From the NCBI GenBank assembly GCA_949283975.1, contig CASDUK010000003.1:111655-175654 (forward strand): 64,000 nucleotides of DNA. Reading direction: 5' to 3'. Below, piece by piece: positions 9,280 to 18,173 of this stretch. Numbering within the stretch: the stretch's first letter is position 1; every line of letters starts with the position of its first letter. A program made the position numbers and the translations under genes. The DNA comes from an uncultured Bacillota bacterium. Lineage in GTDB: Bacteria > Bacillota > Clostridia > Christensenellales > UBA1242. The notes beneath the pieces were generated by a model. That model was not told the DNA's origin, did not search any database, and saw only the letters and a program-made list of their open reading frames with translations.

Positions 9280-10090
9280 TTTTATCCTTGTTTTGTTTAA
9301 TTTGAGAAAGTTCGAAGTTCTTAACTTCAAAGTTCAAGTCATCACCAATTCTAACCTGAACAAGCCTCTTTAAAAGGTCGTTGTATAAAACCTTTCCTTC
9401 GCCAAGCGGCGTTTGAACAGTTGAGCCAACTTTTGGCATTAGTTTGTTTGTTTCAACATAGTGGTCGTTTTCATATCCAAGGCAACACAAAAGCCTTCCG
9501 CAAAGGCCGCTTATCTTAGTTGGGTTTAGTGAAAGATTTTGGTTTTTTGCCATCTTAACAGAAACATGTTCAAAATCTGTTAAAAATTGTTTGCAGCAAC
9601 ACTCCTTTCCACAAAGGCCAAAGCCGCCCATAATTCGCGTTTCATCGCGCGAGCCAATTTGGCGAAGTTCAATTCTCATTTTAAAAATCGCGGCAAGATT
9701 TTTAACAAGGTCTCTAAAATCAACGCGATTTTCAGCAGTGAAATATATAGAAGCCTTGCTTCTGTCAAGCGTTAGGTCAACTCCGCTAATTTTCATTTCC
9801 AGGCCAAGCTGATCAATTAGTTGATTTGTTTTCTCTTTAATTTGTTCTCTAACTTTTAAATTGTCTTTGTCTGTTTTAATTTCATGCTTGGTTGCAACTT
9901 TTACAAACGAAATTTTTTCTTCTTCATCTTCAAAACCTTCCTCAGGTTTTTCGGCGTTAATTTTAACAACCTTTGCAAGTTCAAACCCTCTTGGGCTTTC
10001 AACAACAACAACCGTTCCCGTGGCAACTTCTTCTGGGATTTCAACAAAGTGGCCAACCGGGCTGTTAGAAAATGTTATAAGTGCGTTCAT
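9251..10090 (-). CDS. ricT: PSP1-domain protein RicT (YaaT)
   Basis: RicT forms, with RicA and RicF, an Fe-S-containing complex that helps RNase Y mature mRNAs and affects sporulation and competence in Bacillus. The 279-residue protein carries the PSP1 core: GGFGLCGKECCCKQFL and KISGLCGRLLCCLGYE, giving the cysteine clusters of the Y-complex. The N-terminus resembles the usual VxFxNxGK start. The C-terminal tail is Lys/Glu-rich. It lies between holB and the TrmN6-like gene as in other Firmicutes. RicA and RicF are not in this window. Confidence 0.93.
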   Translation of the reverse strand: MNALITFSNSPVGHFVEIPEEVATGTVVVVESPRGFELAKVVKINAEKPEEGFEDEEEKISFVKVATKHEIKTDKDNLKVREQIKEKTNQLIDQLGLEMKISGVDLTLDRSKASIYFTAENRVDFRDLVKNLAAIFKMRIELRQIGSRDETRIMGGFGLCGKECCCKQFLTDFEHVSVKMAKNQNLSLNPTKISGLCGRLLCCLGYENDHYVETNKLMPKVGSTVQTPLGEGKVLYNDLLKRLVQVRIGDDLNFEVKNFELSQIKQNKDKNEAKSKREA

Positions 10091-10097
10091 ATTTCTC

Positions 10098-11024
10098 CTA
10101 TAAGTTATAATTATACTTTATTTCTAAAATTTTCATAAGCAAATTATCAACAATTAAATTTGCGCCAACATTTCTTCCAAGTTCTTCAACCGAACGGTTA
10201 ATTTGGGTTATGATTTCGCAATAGCCCAAATTTCCGCTTTCCTTTAAAAGCTTTTCAAAGCAGTGCTCAAGAATTTCTAAAAACCCCAAAATGTTGTCTT
10301 TAAATTCTAAAATTCTTGCGCTTAAAGCCGGAAGGTCTTTGCTTTTTGAAAAGGAAAGAGCAACCTCTTGACCAAGGGCAAAAATTTTTGGAAAGCTTTC
10401 TTCTTTTAAAAGTTCAATTGTTTTTCCAAGCCAACCTTCTCCTTCGTCAAGAGCTTGGGAAAGAGCGGTTGTGTTTAACTTAGAAGGCAAAAATTCCTTT
10501 AAGTATTGCGGAGGAGACAAAATAATTTCCTCAACCGCCTTTTCGTTTAATTTTGGAAGAAAAACTTTTCTAACCCTTGAAATAATTGTTGGAAGAATTT
10601 TGTTTTCGTTCGTTGCTGTTAAAATAAAAACAACATGGCGCGGAGGCTCTTCAAGCGTTTTTAAAAGCTTGTTCTGAGCTTGAATTGTTGCGCTGTCAAT
10701 TCCCCTTAGAATAAAAACTTTAAAATCGCCAAACATTGGCCGCTCCAAAGATTTTTCTATAACAAGGTTTATATCCTGTGCCAAAATTGTTTTTTCAGTT
10801 GGAAGGACTGTTAAATCTAAATTGGTTTTGGCAAGAGACTTTTGGCAAGAAGGGCATGAGCCACAAAAATTTTTATTTTCACAAAGAATGTGAGAGGCGA
10901 AAATTTCCGCGCAGAGATTGTTGTAAATTGAATCTGGTGAAATAAAAAGATAGGCATGGGAAAGGCGCTTGAAGTTTTCCCCAAGAGGTTTTAAAAAGTT
11001 TTGATCCAAAATATTATCTTTCAT
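10098..11024 (-). CDS. holB: DNA polymerase III delta-prime subunit
   Basis: The delta-prime subunit of the clamp loader, 308 residues, works with DnaX and delta to place the sliding clamp. A four-cysteine zinc module (CENKNFCGSCPSC) lies at about residues 48-60, and the AAA+ sensor region shows TLEEPPRHVVFILTATNE. The Walker A loop is degenerate (FISPDSIYNN), as is common for delta-prime subunits, which do not hydrolyse ATP. No ribosome binding site precedes the ATG at 11024, and the predicted -10 box ends only 11 bases upstream. It is the first gene of the leftward block. Confidence 0.92.
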   Translation of the reverse strand: MKDNILDQNFLKPLGENFKRLSHAYLFISPDSIYNNLCAEIFASHILCENKNFCGSCPSCQKSLAKTNLDLTVLPTEKTILAQDINLVIEKSLERPMFGDFKVFILRGIDSATIQAQNKLLKTLEEPPRHVVFILTATNENKILPTIISRVRKVFLPKLNEKAVEEIILSPPQYLKEFLPSKLNTTALSQALDEGEGWLGKTIELLKEESFPKIFALGQEVALSFSKSKDLPALSARILEFKDNILGFLEILEHCFEKLLKESGNLGYCEIITQINRSVEELGRNVGANLIVDNLLMKILEIKYNYNL

Positions 11025-11035
11025 GGCCTACGGAA

Positions 11036-11063
11036 ATTTTATCACAATCCAAAAAATTTGCAA
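11036..11063 (-). promoter_or_regulatory. Promoter for holB block
   Basis: On the minus strand, TTGCAA (11058-11063), a 16-base spacer and TAAAAT (11036-11041). The implied start of transcription is only about five bases from the holB ATG, so the mRNA would be nearly leaderless, in line with the missing Shine-Dalgarno. Confidence 0.6.
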
Positions 11064-11084
11064 AAATTTTTTTAAAACTACAAG

Positions 11085-11116
11085 CTTTACGGTTATCCGT
11101 AAAGATTTTATCGACA
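11085..11116. promoter_or_regulatory. Inverted repeat and Spo0A-box-like site
   Basis: A perfect 8-bp inverted repeat, CTTTACGG-ttat-CCGTAAAG (11085-11104), sits in the divergent region between holB and the Spo0A-like gene. Just after it, 11110-11116 read on the minus strand gives TGTCGAT, six of seven bases of the Spo0A box TGTCGAA. Together they could be an operator. A terminator is less likely because no U run follows directly. Confidence 0.35.
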
Positions 11117-11193
11117 AAAGTCGCGGATCACAACAATTTTGTAAAAAAATAGAATAAATTTTACAAAAATATTAAAATATTTTTACAATACAC

Positions 11194-11222
11194 TTGGATT
11201 TTTTAAAAAAATATTGTAAAAT
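11194..11222 (+). promoter_or_regulatory. Promoter for Spo0A-like gene
   Basis: TTGGAT (11194-11199), a 17-base spacer and TAAAAT (11217-11222), 32 bases before the ATG. An AAAGGAGAAG ribosome binding site lies in the leader. Confidence 0.65.
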
Positions 11223-11253
11223 ATAGTTTGTCAATCACAAAGGAGAAGAGAAA

Positions 11254-11979
11254 ATGTGTAAAAGCGCAGTTTTGTTTTCTAAAAGAGATTATTCGCTTGG
11301 CGAGGCTCTTCGCTTAATTTGCAGAAATGAAAAGGTGAATTTAATTTATTGCCTAACCTTTCCAGAACTTTTAAACAATGTTATCAATTCAAATCCAGAG
11401 ATAATTTTTTATGATGCCGAATCATATGAATTTCCATATAACATATATAGGGAATTTAAAGAAACAAACATCTTCTATATCCCAAAGGTTGTTGTTTTAA
11501 CAAACAGCCCAGAGAAATATAAATATGGAGACGAAAACCTTATTTTTGTAGATAAAAGGAATTTTTCTGATCAGATTGCGGCAATGCTCTCCAAAACAAA
11601 GGAGAGAGAGGCAAAGGCAATAGATCCAGAAAAAATTGAATGCGTCAAAAGCAAAACAACAAAACTGCTTTCAGAAATTGGAATAACAACAAAATATTTG
11701 GGCTATGAGTATATCAGAGAGCTGGTTGTAATTGTCTATAAGGACAAAAGGCTTTTGCAATCCTTTAACAAAAAGGTTTATCCAAAACTTGCAATGCGCT
11801 ACAACACCCAAGTTAACAATGTTGAAAGGAACATAAGAAATGCAATAACCGTTGCCTCCCAGCGAAGCAAAAACAAAATTGTTTTTGACGAGATAAGCGG
11901 AAGGGGAACGCTAAACGATGCTGGTCCAGTTCCAAGCAACAAACAATTTATAACCTGGCTTTTGGATAAGGTTAGTTAA
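11254..11979 (+). CDS. Spo0A-family response regulator with degenerate receiver
   Basis: The C-terminal 110 residues match the Spo0A DNA-binding effector domain: LSEIGITTKYLGYEYIREL, YPKLAMRYNT, then VERNIRNAITVASQR (recognition helix), and FITWLLDKV at the end. Spo0A is the master switch for sporulation. The N-terminal 110 residues fold-match a receiver only loosely. Asp54 (IIFYD) could be the phosphoacceptor and VVLTN supplies the Thr, but the usual acidic pair near the N-terminus is replaced (LFSKRD). The protein has 241 residues, about 25 fewer than Bacillus Spo0A. It may be the lineage's divergent Spo0A or a phosphorylation-independent paralogue. A Spo0A-box-like site upstream suggests autoregulation. 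Confidence 0.8.
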   Translation: MCKSAVLFSKRDYSLGEALRLICRNEKVNLIYCLTFPELLNNVINSNPEIIFYDAESYEFPYNIYREFKETNIFYIPKVVVLTNSPEKYKYGDENLIFVDKRNFSDQIAAMLSKTKEREAKAIDPEKIECVKSKTTKLLSEIGITTKYLGYEYIRELVVIVYKDKRLLQSFNKKVYPKLAMRYNTQVNNVERNIRNAITVASQRSKNKIVFDEISGRGTLNDAGPVPSNKQFITWLLDKVS

Positions 11980-12031
11980 AAAACTGAAGCATATTCGTTT
12001 TGAAAATAGAACAAGGGTTGAAAACACTATA

Positions 12032-12056
12032 AAACCACGGCTTAACTCCGTGGTTT
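12032..12056. terminator. Bidirectional terminator after spo0A-like gene and walJ
   Basis: A 9-bp stem AAACCACGG/CCGTGGTTT with a 7-base loop lies between two converging genes. The T run is short (TTT), so efficiency is uncertain. Confidence 0.7.
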
Positions 12057-12058
12057 AA

Positions 12059-12847
12059 TTATGTAATTTTGTAAATTTTTCCTGGGAGGGTTGAGGCAAC
12101 ATCAACAAAAAATTTTTCTCCAAGAACAACTCCCTTTGCCTCCAAAATTACTTTAACCGTTTCAAGTGCAAGAGCGGGCGTGTTGTTTTCTTTTGACAGG
12201 TGGGACAGGACAACCCTTTTTGTTCCGTTTTTAAAAAGTTTTTCAATTGCCTGGGCAGAGGCAATGTTTGAAAGGTGGCCTCTTGAAGAGAGAATTCTTT
12301 GTTTCAAACTTGCGCTGTAATTGATGTTGTTCTTTAACATTTCAATGTCGTGGTTGGCCTCTAAATAAACAAGTTGGCTTCCATAGAGATTGGAAAGAAT
12401 TTGGTCTGAAATTGTTCCGAGGTCCGTGCAAATTGAAATTTTTTTGTTTTCATGTTGAATTGAAAAACCAACGCAACATGCGGAATCGTGGGGGACTTTA
12501 AAACTTGTTATTGTTAAATCATTAATTTGAAATGGAGCAGAGGTAAATTGAAATTTTTGGAAGTTAGAAATTCTTTGAAGTTTTCTTGAAAGCGCGTCCC
12601 AGCCGTCTTGGTGGGCATAGATTTTTGTTTTAAACTTGGAGGCAAAGACGTCAACGCCTCTTATATGGTCGGAGTGTTCATGAGTTATTAAAATTGCATC
12701 GATTTGGTTTCCAGAAACGCCAAGAAGAGAAAGCCTTGTTTCAATTTCCCTGCAAGAAAGGCCGGCGTCAATTAAAATTTTTGAGCCCTGGCTTTCCAAA
12801 TATGTTAAGTTTCCATCGCTTCCCGATGATAAATTTACAACTCTCAC
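12059..12847 (-). CDS. walJ: MBL-fold hydrolase WalJ/YycJ family
   Basis: A metallo-beta-lactamase-fold protein of 262 residues with the ligand motif THEHSDHIRG and the N-terminal LSSGSDGNLTYLE typical of YycJ/WalJ. That protein is linked to WalK-WalR cell-wall control and to DNA-end processing in Bacillus. I choose GTG at 12847. The longer frame to 12913 would start inside the tsf terminator and adds hydrophobic residues absent from the family. The gene stands alone here, without walR or walK beside it, downstream of rpsB-tsf. Confidence 0.85.
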   Translation of the reverse strand: MRVVNLSSGSDGNLTYLESQGSKILIDAGLSCREIETRLSLLGVSGNQIDAILITHEHSDHIRGVDVFASKFKTKIYAHQDGWDALSRKLQRISNFQKFQFTSAPFQINDLTITSFKVPHDSACCVGFSIQHENKKISICTDLGTISDQILSNLYGSQLVYLEANHDIEMLKNNINYSASLKQRILSSRGHLSNIASAQAIEKLFKNGTKRVVLSHLSKENNTPALALETVKVILEAKGVVLGEKFFVDVASTLPGKIYKIT

Positions 12848-12892
12848 GGTAGAAATAATATCAAATTTTGTCAAAAAAAGCAATATAACATA

Positions 12893-12919
12893 AAAAAACT
12901 TGGCGTTTGCCAAGTTTTT
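12893..12919 (-). terminator. Terminator of rpsB-tsf
   Basis: Stem CTTGGC/GCCAAG with a four-base loop, extended by an A run on one side and a T run on the other, directly after the tsf stop on the minus strand. The walJ start lies about 50 bases further on. Confidence 0.85.
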
Positions 12920-12921
12920 GT

Positions 12922-13566
12922 CTATTTGCTCATTTTTGCAACTTCTTCTGCCAAGTTGTCAACGCGCTTTTCAAGGCCTTCGCCCATTTCATAGCGAACA
13001 AACCTTCTAATTGAAATTTTTTCTCCAATTGCAAGAATTGCCTCGTTAATTATCTCTGAAATTGTTTTGCTGCTGTCCTTAACAAATTCTTGATCCATTA
13101 GGCAAACATCTTTGTAATATTTTTTAATTCTGCCTTCAACCATTTTCTCAACAACAGCCGCTGGCTTTCCTTCGTTTAAAGCTTGAGCTTTTAAAATTTC
13201 TTTTTCTGCTTCAAGCGCAGCTGCTGGAACTTCGGCCTCTGTTACATAAAGCGGTTTTGCTGCTGCAATTTGCATTGCAATGTCCTTTACCAAGTTTTGG
13301 AAGGCATCGCTCTTTGCAACGAAATCTGTTTCACAGTTAACTTCAACCAAAACGCCAATTTTTCCGCCCATGTGAATGTATGAGCCAACCGCGCCTTCTG
13401 CGGCAATTCTGTCTGCCTTTTTTGCTGCTGCTGCAATTCCCTTTTCGCGGAGATATTTGATTGCCTCGTCAAAGTTTCCGTTGGTTTCAGTTAGTGCCTT
13501 TTTGCAATCCATCATTCCTGCGCCAGTTGTTTGGCGAAGTTTAGAAACGTCTTGTGCTGTAAACAT
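12922..13566 (-). CDS. tsf: Elongation factor Ts, short form
   Basis: EF-Ts exchanges GDP for GTP on EF-Tu. The N-terminus ([19 protein letters not shown]) and [16 protein letters not shown] are the signature segments. At 214 residues it is the short form, as in Thermus and cyanobacteria, lacking much of the second core subdomain and coiled coil found in the 280-290-residue proteins of many Firmicutes. It sits two bases after rpsB and has its own terminator. Confidence 0.94.
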   Translation of the reverse strand: MFTAQDVSKLRQTTGAGMMDCKKALTETNGNFDEAIKYLREKGIAAAAKKADRIAAEGAVGSYIHMGGKIGVLVEVNCETDFVAKSDAFQNLVKDIAMQIAAAKPLYVTEAEVPAAALEAEKEILKAQALNEGKPAAVVEKMVEGRIKKYYKDVCLMDQEFVKDSSKTISEIINEAILAIGEKISIRRFVRYEMGEGLEKRVDNLAEEVAKMSK

Positions 13567-13568
13567 GC

Positions 13569-14546
13569 CTATTCCTCCTCTGATTTTGCTTTTTTAGAAG
13601 CCCTTTTTGGTTTTTCTTCGGTTGCTACTTCTTCAGCTTTTTGTTCTTCCTCTTTCTTCTTTGAAGCCTTTTTTGCAGGTTTTACTTCTTCGCTAGCTTC
13701 TTCTTGCTTTTCAGAAGCTTCCTCTTCCTTCTTCTTTGAAGATTTTTTCTTTGGCTTTTCCTCTGAAGCTGGCTCTTCTAAATCTTCTGCCGTTGGCTTA
13801 GATTGCTCAATTGCGGCAGCAAGGTCAACAGGCTCTTCTTCCTCTTCGCTCTCTTTGAAGGAAACGCCCTCTTTTGCTTCAATAACCGCGTCTGCAATTG
13901 CACTTGCAATTAATTTAACAGAACGAATTGCATCGTCGTTTCCAGGAATAACATAGTCAATTCCCGATGGGTCACAGTTTGTGTCAACAAGGCCAACAAG
14001 TGGAATGTGCATTTTAATTGCTTCTCTAACGCAAATGTGTTCCTTAGATGGATCAACAACAAAGATAACCCCTGGCATCTCTCTCATCTCTTTAATTCCG
14101 CCAAGGTTAGCCTCAAGCTTGTCCCTTTCCGACTTTAAAAGGGCAACCTCTTTCTTTGGCAAAAGTTCAAATTCCCCAACTTTTTCCATTTGGTTAAGCT
14201 TGTTAAGCCTGTCAATTCTGCTTCTGATTGTTTTAAAGTTTGTTAAACAACCGCCAAGCCATCTTGAATTAACATAAAACATTCCGCACCTTTCTGCTTC
14301 TTCTCGAATTGCGTCTGCTGCTTGTTTTTTTGTTCCAACAAACAAAACGCTTTTTCCTGATGCAACAACATCTCTAACAAATTGATATGCCTTGTCAATC
14401 AGGTCGGAAGTTTGTTCTAGATTTAGGATATGAATATCATTTCGTGCGGTGAAAATGTATTTCTTCATCTTTGGGTTCCACTTTCTTGTTTGGTGGCCAA
14501 AATGAACGCCTGCTTCTAGAAGTTGTTTCATTGAAATAACCGACAT
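13569..14546 (-). CDS. rpsB: Ribosomal protein S2 with charged C-terminal tail
   Basis: uS2 of the small ribosomal subunit. The first 240 residues are canonical, from [22 protein letters not shown] through [11 protein letters not shown] and [23 protein letters not shown] tail of about 85 residues follows, made of alternating Lys- and Glu-rich blocks ([11 protein letters not shown]) and absent from most S2 proteins. The start is ATG 14546, where AAGGAGG precedes and homologues begin. The longer frame to 14603 reads through the leader. It is followed directly by tsf. Confidence 0.94.
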   Translation of the reverse strand: MSVISMKQLLEAGVHFGHQTRKWNPKMKKYIFTARNDIHILNLEQTSDLIDKAYQFVRDVVASGKSVLFVGTKKQAADAIREEAERCGMFYVNSRWLGGCLTNFKTIRSRIDRLNKLNQMEKVGEFELLPKKEVALLKSERDKLEANLGGIKEMREMPGVIFVVDPSKEHICVREAIKMHIPLVGLVDTNCDPSGIDYVIPGNDDAIRSVKLIASAIADAVIEAKEGVSFKESEEEEEPVDLAAAIEQSKPTAEDLEEPASEEKPKKKSSKKKEEEASEKQEEASEEVKPAKKASKKKEEEQKAEEVATEEKPKRASKKAKSEEE

Positions 14547-14559
14547 TTTTTTCCTCCTT

Positions 14560-14670
14560 GTTTTTAGTCTTCCCCAAGTCTTCTTTGCTCCAAGGGCAAC
14601 CATTTGTTGAGAGCGAAAATGGCAACGGCCTTTGAATGGAACATGGGTGTTTATTTGTCAATGAACTGAC
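14560..14670 (-). promoter_or_regulatory. rpsB 5' leader with possible structure
   Basis: Between the promoter and the rpsB start lies an approximately 120-base leader. It contains CCATTT...AAATGG pairing around an 11-base loop, and further GGCAAC/GTTGCC-type complements. An autogenous S2 control element is plausible but I do not recognise a named motif. Confidence 0.3.
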
Positions 14671-14677
14671 GGAAAGA

Positions 14678-14706
14678 AATATACCACACTAAACTCAAAA
14701 AAGCAA
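14678..14706 (-). promoter_or_regulatory. rpsB promoter, extended -10
   Basis: On the minus strand, TTGCTT, 17 bases, TATATT, with GTGTGG directly before the -10 box. It is divergent from the tig promoter 60 bases away. Confidence 0.7.
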
Positions 14707-14765
14707 GCATTTTTTACCGGAAGGCAAAGAGAATGTTTTTAAGCAAAAGTTATTAAAAAAACAAT

Positions 14766-14794
14766 TTGTATTGTTTTTGTAAGTGTGGTATAAT
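14766..14794 (+). promoter_or_regulatory. tig promoter, extended -10
   Basis: TTGTAT, 17 bases, TATAAT, with GTGTGG directly before the -10 box. Confidence 0.75.
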
Positions 14795-14826
14795 TTCGCT
14801 TGGTAATTTATTTTAAGGAGAAAATC

Positions 14827-16110
14827 ATGAGCTACAAAATTAGAAGCAAAGAAAAAAACAACTTGGAAGTTGAAATTGTAATTTCCGAAAAAAAGTGGGA
14901 AGAAAGCCTTCAAAAGGCATATGAGGAAACAAAAAACAAATATTCCGTTCAGGGGTTCAGAAAGGGAAAAGCTCCAAGAAAGGTAATTGAAAAACAATAT
15001 GGCGAAAGCGTGTTTTTTGACTATGCGCTAGAGGTTGCCTTTGCAGATGAATACAACGAATTTTTGGACAAAAATTTGGAAATAGAGCCAATTGCCCAGC
15101 CAGATGTTAGAATTGAAAAATTTGAGAAGAGCGGAATTGTTCTTGTTGCCTCTGCGCCGCTTATGCCAGAAGTTGAGCTTGGAAGTTACACGGGGCTTAC
15201 AGTTGAAAGAGGAAAGGAAAAAGTTAAAAAGTCAGATGTTGAAGCAGAGCTTAAAGCCGTTGCAGAAAGGCAGGCAAGGTTTGTTGAATCAACAAAACCG
15301 GCAGAGCTTGGCGACTTTGCAACAATTGACTTTGCCGGAAGCGTTGACGGGGAAATTTTTGAGGGAGGAACAGCCCAGGGCTATCGCCTAGAGCTTGGAA
15401 GCCACAGTTTCATAGACAACTTCGAAGATCAACTTGTTGGAACGTCAGTTGGCGAAGAAAAAGATGTTAACGTAACCTTCCCAGAAAACTACCACGAAAA
15501 AAGCCTTGCGGGAAAAAAGGCCGTTTTTAAGGTTGTTGTTCAAAAGATTGAAAAGAAAGAAATTCCAGAAATAACAGACGAGTTTGCGGCAAACGTTAGC
15601 GAGTTTGAGAATTTGGAAGATTATAAAAAAGACATTGAAACAAGGCTTTCTCAAAAGCATGAACAAGAAAAGGAAAGGAAAGTTGAAAACGACTTGCTTG
15701 AAAAAATTGTTGAAGCTAGCAAAGTTGAAATTCCAGAAATTTTAATTGAAAGACAGCTTGACATTTTTATCAGAGACCTTGAAACAAGGCTTTCTTTCCA
15801 AGGGCTAAAACTTGAAGAATATTTAGACTATGTTGGAACAAATGTTTCAGACCTTAGAAAGGAAAGGAGAGAGCAAGCAGAACAAACGGTTAAAACCCGC
15901 CTAGTTTTAGAAGCGCTTGTTAAAAAAGAGAACATGGTTGTTTCGGAAGAGGAGCTTGACAGCGCGCTTAAAGAAACGGCAGAAAAATATAAAAAGACGG
16001 TTGAGGAATATAAAAAATCTTTGGACGACAGAACAATTGCATATTATCAAAACGACATATTAATGAAAAAACTCCTAGATTTCTTAAAAAGTAACAACAA
16101 TATAATTTAA
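14827..16110 (+). CDS. tig: Trigger factor chaperone
   Basis: Trigger factor (427 residues) binds the ribosome exit tunnel and folds nascent chains, with a peptidyl-prolyl isomerase domain. The ribosome-docking loop appears as VQGFRKGKAPRKVIEKQYG (canonical GFRxGKxP). The isomerase segment contains FATIDFAGSVDGEIFEGG and DQLVGTSVGEEKDV. The rest is the helical C-terminal arm region. ATG 14827 follows TTAAGGAG. It heads a tig-clpP-clpX run, the common bacterial order that links folding to proteolysis. clpP follows after a 35-base gap. Confidence 0.95.
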   Translation: MSYKIRSKEKNNLEVEIVISEKKWEESLQKAYEETKNKYSVQGFRKGKAPRKVIEKQYGESVFFDYALEVAFADEYNEFLDKNLEIEPIAQPDVRIEKFEKSGIVLVASAPLMPEVELGSYTGLTVERGKEKVKKSDVEAELKAVAERQARFVESTKPAELGDFATIDFAGSVDGEIFEGGTAQGYRLELGSHSFIDNFEDQLVGTSVGEEKDVNVTFPENYHEKSLAGKKAVFKVVVQKIEKKEIPEITDEFAANVSEFENLEDYKKDIETRLSQKHEQEKERKVENDLLEKIVEASKVEIPEILIERQLDIFIRDLETRLSFQGLKLEEYLDYVGTNVSDLRKERREQAEQTVKTRLVLEALVKKENMVVSEEELDSALKETAEKYKKTVEEYKKSLDDRTIAYYQNDILMKKLLDFLKSNNNII

Positions 16111-16145
16111 AAATAAGAACAATATAATAATTACGAGGTGAAAAA

Positions 16146-16733
16146 ATGTTAATCCCAATGGTTGTGGATCAAACAGCAAACGGAGAAAGATCCTATGACA
16201 TCTATTCTCGTCTTTTGGAAGACAGAATAATTTTCTTAACGGGCGAAATAACGGACGCTGTTGCAAACATAGTTGTTGCTCAGCTCATTTACCTTGAAGG
16301 GAAAAATCCGGATAAGGACATTTGTCTTTACATCAACAGCCCGGGCGGAAGCGTTTCGGCAGGAATGGCAATTTATGACACAATGAACTACATCAAGTGT
16401 GATGTTTCAACAATTTGCATCGGCCTTGCCGCTTCAATGGGGGCGTTTTTGCTCTCAAGCGGAACAAAGGGAAAGCGCTTTGCCCTTCCAAACGCAGAAA
16501 TTATGATCCACCAGCCTCTTGGAGGCGCTCAAGGTCAGGCTTCAGACATTGAAATTCAAGCTAAGCAAATTCAAAAAATTAAGGCAAAAATTAACGAAAT
16601 TCTTTCAAATCAAACGGGAAAACCCCTAAAACAGGTTGAGAAGGACACAGACCGCGACCACTACATGGGCGCAGCAGAAGCGTGTGAATATGGCCTTATC
16701 GACAAGGTTATTGAAAAGCGAACAAAAAAGTAA
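16146..16733 (+). CDS. clpP: ATP-dependent Clp protease proteolytic subunit
   Basis: ClpP forms the 14-mer serine protease chamber. The catalytic triad is visible: Ser97 in GLAASMGAF, His122 in [12 protein letters not shown] and Asp171 in [10 protein letters not shown]. The 195-residue length is normal. The N-terminus has [23 protein letters not shown], with little or no propeptide. An AGGTG ribosome binding site lies upstream. It is paired with clpX, 32 bases downstream. Confidence 0.96.
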   Translation: MLIPMVVDQTANGERSYDIYSRLLEDRIIFLTGEITDAVANIVVAQLIYLEGKNPDKDICLYINSPGGSVSAGMAIYDTMNYIKCDVSTICIGLAASMGAFLLSSGTKGKRFALPNAEIMIHQPLGGAQGQASDIEIQAKQIQKIKAKINEILSNQTGKPLKQVEKDTDRDHYMGAAEACEYGLIDKVIEKRTKK

Positions 16734-16765
16734 TTTTGGTTAATTTTTAAAATTGGCGTAATAAT

Positions 16766-18037
16766 ATGGATAGTATGGAAAACAAAATATATAAATGCTC
16801 TTTTTGCGACAAGCCAGAAGGGCCAAACAGAAAGTTAATTGGAAACCCCGAAGGAAACAGTTTCATATGCGAGGAGTGTGTTTCTCTTTGCCGGGATATT
16901 CTTCGCGGAAAGGGAAAGCGCGCCCAAGAGCAGGAGCTTAAACTTTTAACCCCAGAGGAAATTAAACAAAAACTAGATGAATACATCGTTGGCCAGGACG
17001 AGGCAAAGCGCGCGCTTTCTGTTGCCGTTTATAACCACTATAAAAGGATAAACTACAACGTAATCCACGCAAACGACCACCTCGGCGCGCCAGACGAAAT
17101 TGAACTTGAAAAGAGCAACATTTTAATGGTTGGGCCAACGGGAAGCGGAAAAACTCTTCTTGCAAAAACGCTTGCAAGAATTCTAAACGTTCCCTTTGCG
17201 TCTTGCGATGCAACAACGCTAACAGAGGCCGGATATGTTGGAGATGACGTTGAAAACATTCTTCTAAAACTAATTCAAAACGCAAATTATGATATTCCGC
17301 TTGCAGAAAGAGGGATAATTTATGTTGACGAAATAGACAAACTTGCAAAGAAAAGCCAAAATGTTTCAATAACAAGAGATGTTTCGGGCGAGGGCGTTCA
17401 ACAAGCGCTTTTAAAAATTGTTGAATCAACAATTGCAAGCGTTCCGCCACAAGGCGGAAGAAAACACCCCCAACAGGAGATGATTCAAATTGACACAACA
17501 AACATTCTTTTCATCTGCGGCGGCGCTTTTGTTGGGCTAGATAAAATTGTTGAGGGAAGAATTAACAGCTCAACCCTTGGGTTTAACGCAGATGTTAAAA
17601 CAAAGGAAGAAAAGGAAAAGTCAAACCTCCTAAAAAGCGTTCAACCAGGAGATTTAATTAAATTTGGCCTAATTCCGGAGTTAATTGGCCGCCTCCCGGT
17701 TTATGTTTGTTTGGACGAGCTTGATGAAAACGCCTTTGTTAAAATTTTAACAGAGCCAAAAAATGCGCTTGTTAAACAGTATATTAAACTTTTCAACATG
17801 GATAACATAGAGCTTGACATAACCCAAGAAGCGGTTAGGGCGGTTGCAAAAAAGGCAAAAGCGCTAAAAACGGGCGCACGCGGCCTAAGGGCAATAATTG
17901 AAGAGGCCATGCAAGACGTTATGTTCTCCGCGCCAAGCAAACAAAACATAGAAAAAATTGTTATAACCGAAAAAGTAATCTCTGGTGAAGAAAAACCGCT
18001 TCTAATTTACAAAGAAAAAGAAGAAAAAGCGGGCTAG
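16766..18037 (+). CDS. clpX: Clp protease ATP-binding subunit ClpX
   Basis: ClpX is the AAA+ unfoldase that feeds substrates to ClpP. The N-terminal zinc domain has Cys11, Cys14, Cys35 and Cys38 (CSFC...CEEC). Walker A is GPTGSGKT at 123-130 and Walker B is [20 protein letters not shown] and [11 protein letters not shown] are conserved family stretches. The length of 423 is normal. The start at 16766 has no good ribosome binding site; an in-frame ATG at 16775 is an alternative. A strong terminator follows. Confidence 0.96.
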   Translation: MDSMENKIYKCSFCDKPEGPNRKLIGNPEGNSFICEECVSLCRDILRGKGKRAQEQELKLLTPEEIKQKLDEYIVGQDEAKRALSVAVYNHYKRINYNVIHANDHLGAPDEIELEKSNILMVGPTGSGKTLLAKTLARILNVPFASCDATTLTEAGYVGDDVENILLKLIQNANYDIPLAERGIIYVDEIDKLAKKSQNVSITRDVSGEGVQQALLKIVESTIASVPPQGGRKHPQQEMIQIDTTNILFICGGAFVGLDKIVEGRINSSTLGFNADVKTKEEKEKSNLLKSVQPGDLIKFGLIPELIGRLPVYVCLDELDENAFVKILTEPKNALVKQYIKLFNMDNIELDITQEAVRAVAKKAKALKTGARGLRAIIEEAMQDVMFSAPSKQNIEKIVITEKVISGEEKPLLIYKEKEEKAG

Positions 18038-18051
18038 GCCGCAATTAAATT

Positions 18052-18084
18052 AACCTCTGCAATATAGTTGCGGAGGTTTTTTTT
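18052..18084 (+). terminator. Terminator of tig-clpP-clpX
   Basis: An 11-bp stem AACCTCTGCAA/TTGCGGAGGTT (one G-U pair) with a 5-base loop, followed by eight Ts. Confidence 0.9.
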
Positions 18085-18100
18085 AAAATATTTTAAAAAA

Positions 18101-18142
18101 CTGCCCCAAAAAACTTGACAAGGGGGGGCAGTACAATATATA
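18101..18142 (+). promoter_or_regulatory. Promoter with G7 spacer tract inside an inverted repeat
   Basis: TTGACA (18115-18120) and TATATA (18137-18142) are separated by 16 bases that include a run of seven Gs (18122-18128). CTGCCCC (18101-18107) is complementary to GGGGCAG (18125-18131), so the -35 box lies in the loop of a 7-bp inverted repeat. Either the repeat is an operator or the G run can slip and change the spacer length. Confidence 0.55.
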
Positions 18143-18173
18143 CAGATTGTGGGCGGAAAAAGAAAAAATTTAG

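Noticed and set aside
12848..12913. N-terminal extension of walJ to 12913
   Set aside because: It would begin inside the tsf terminator and add residues not typical of the family; GTG 12847 fits homologues.
14547..14603. N-terminal extension of rpsB to 14603
   Set aside because: It reads through the leader. The AAGGAGG site and the family N-terminus point to 14546.
16962..17501. 179-codon frame antisense to clpX
   Set aside because: Leucine-rich shadow of the clpX coding strand, no ribosome binding site and no recognisable domain.
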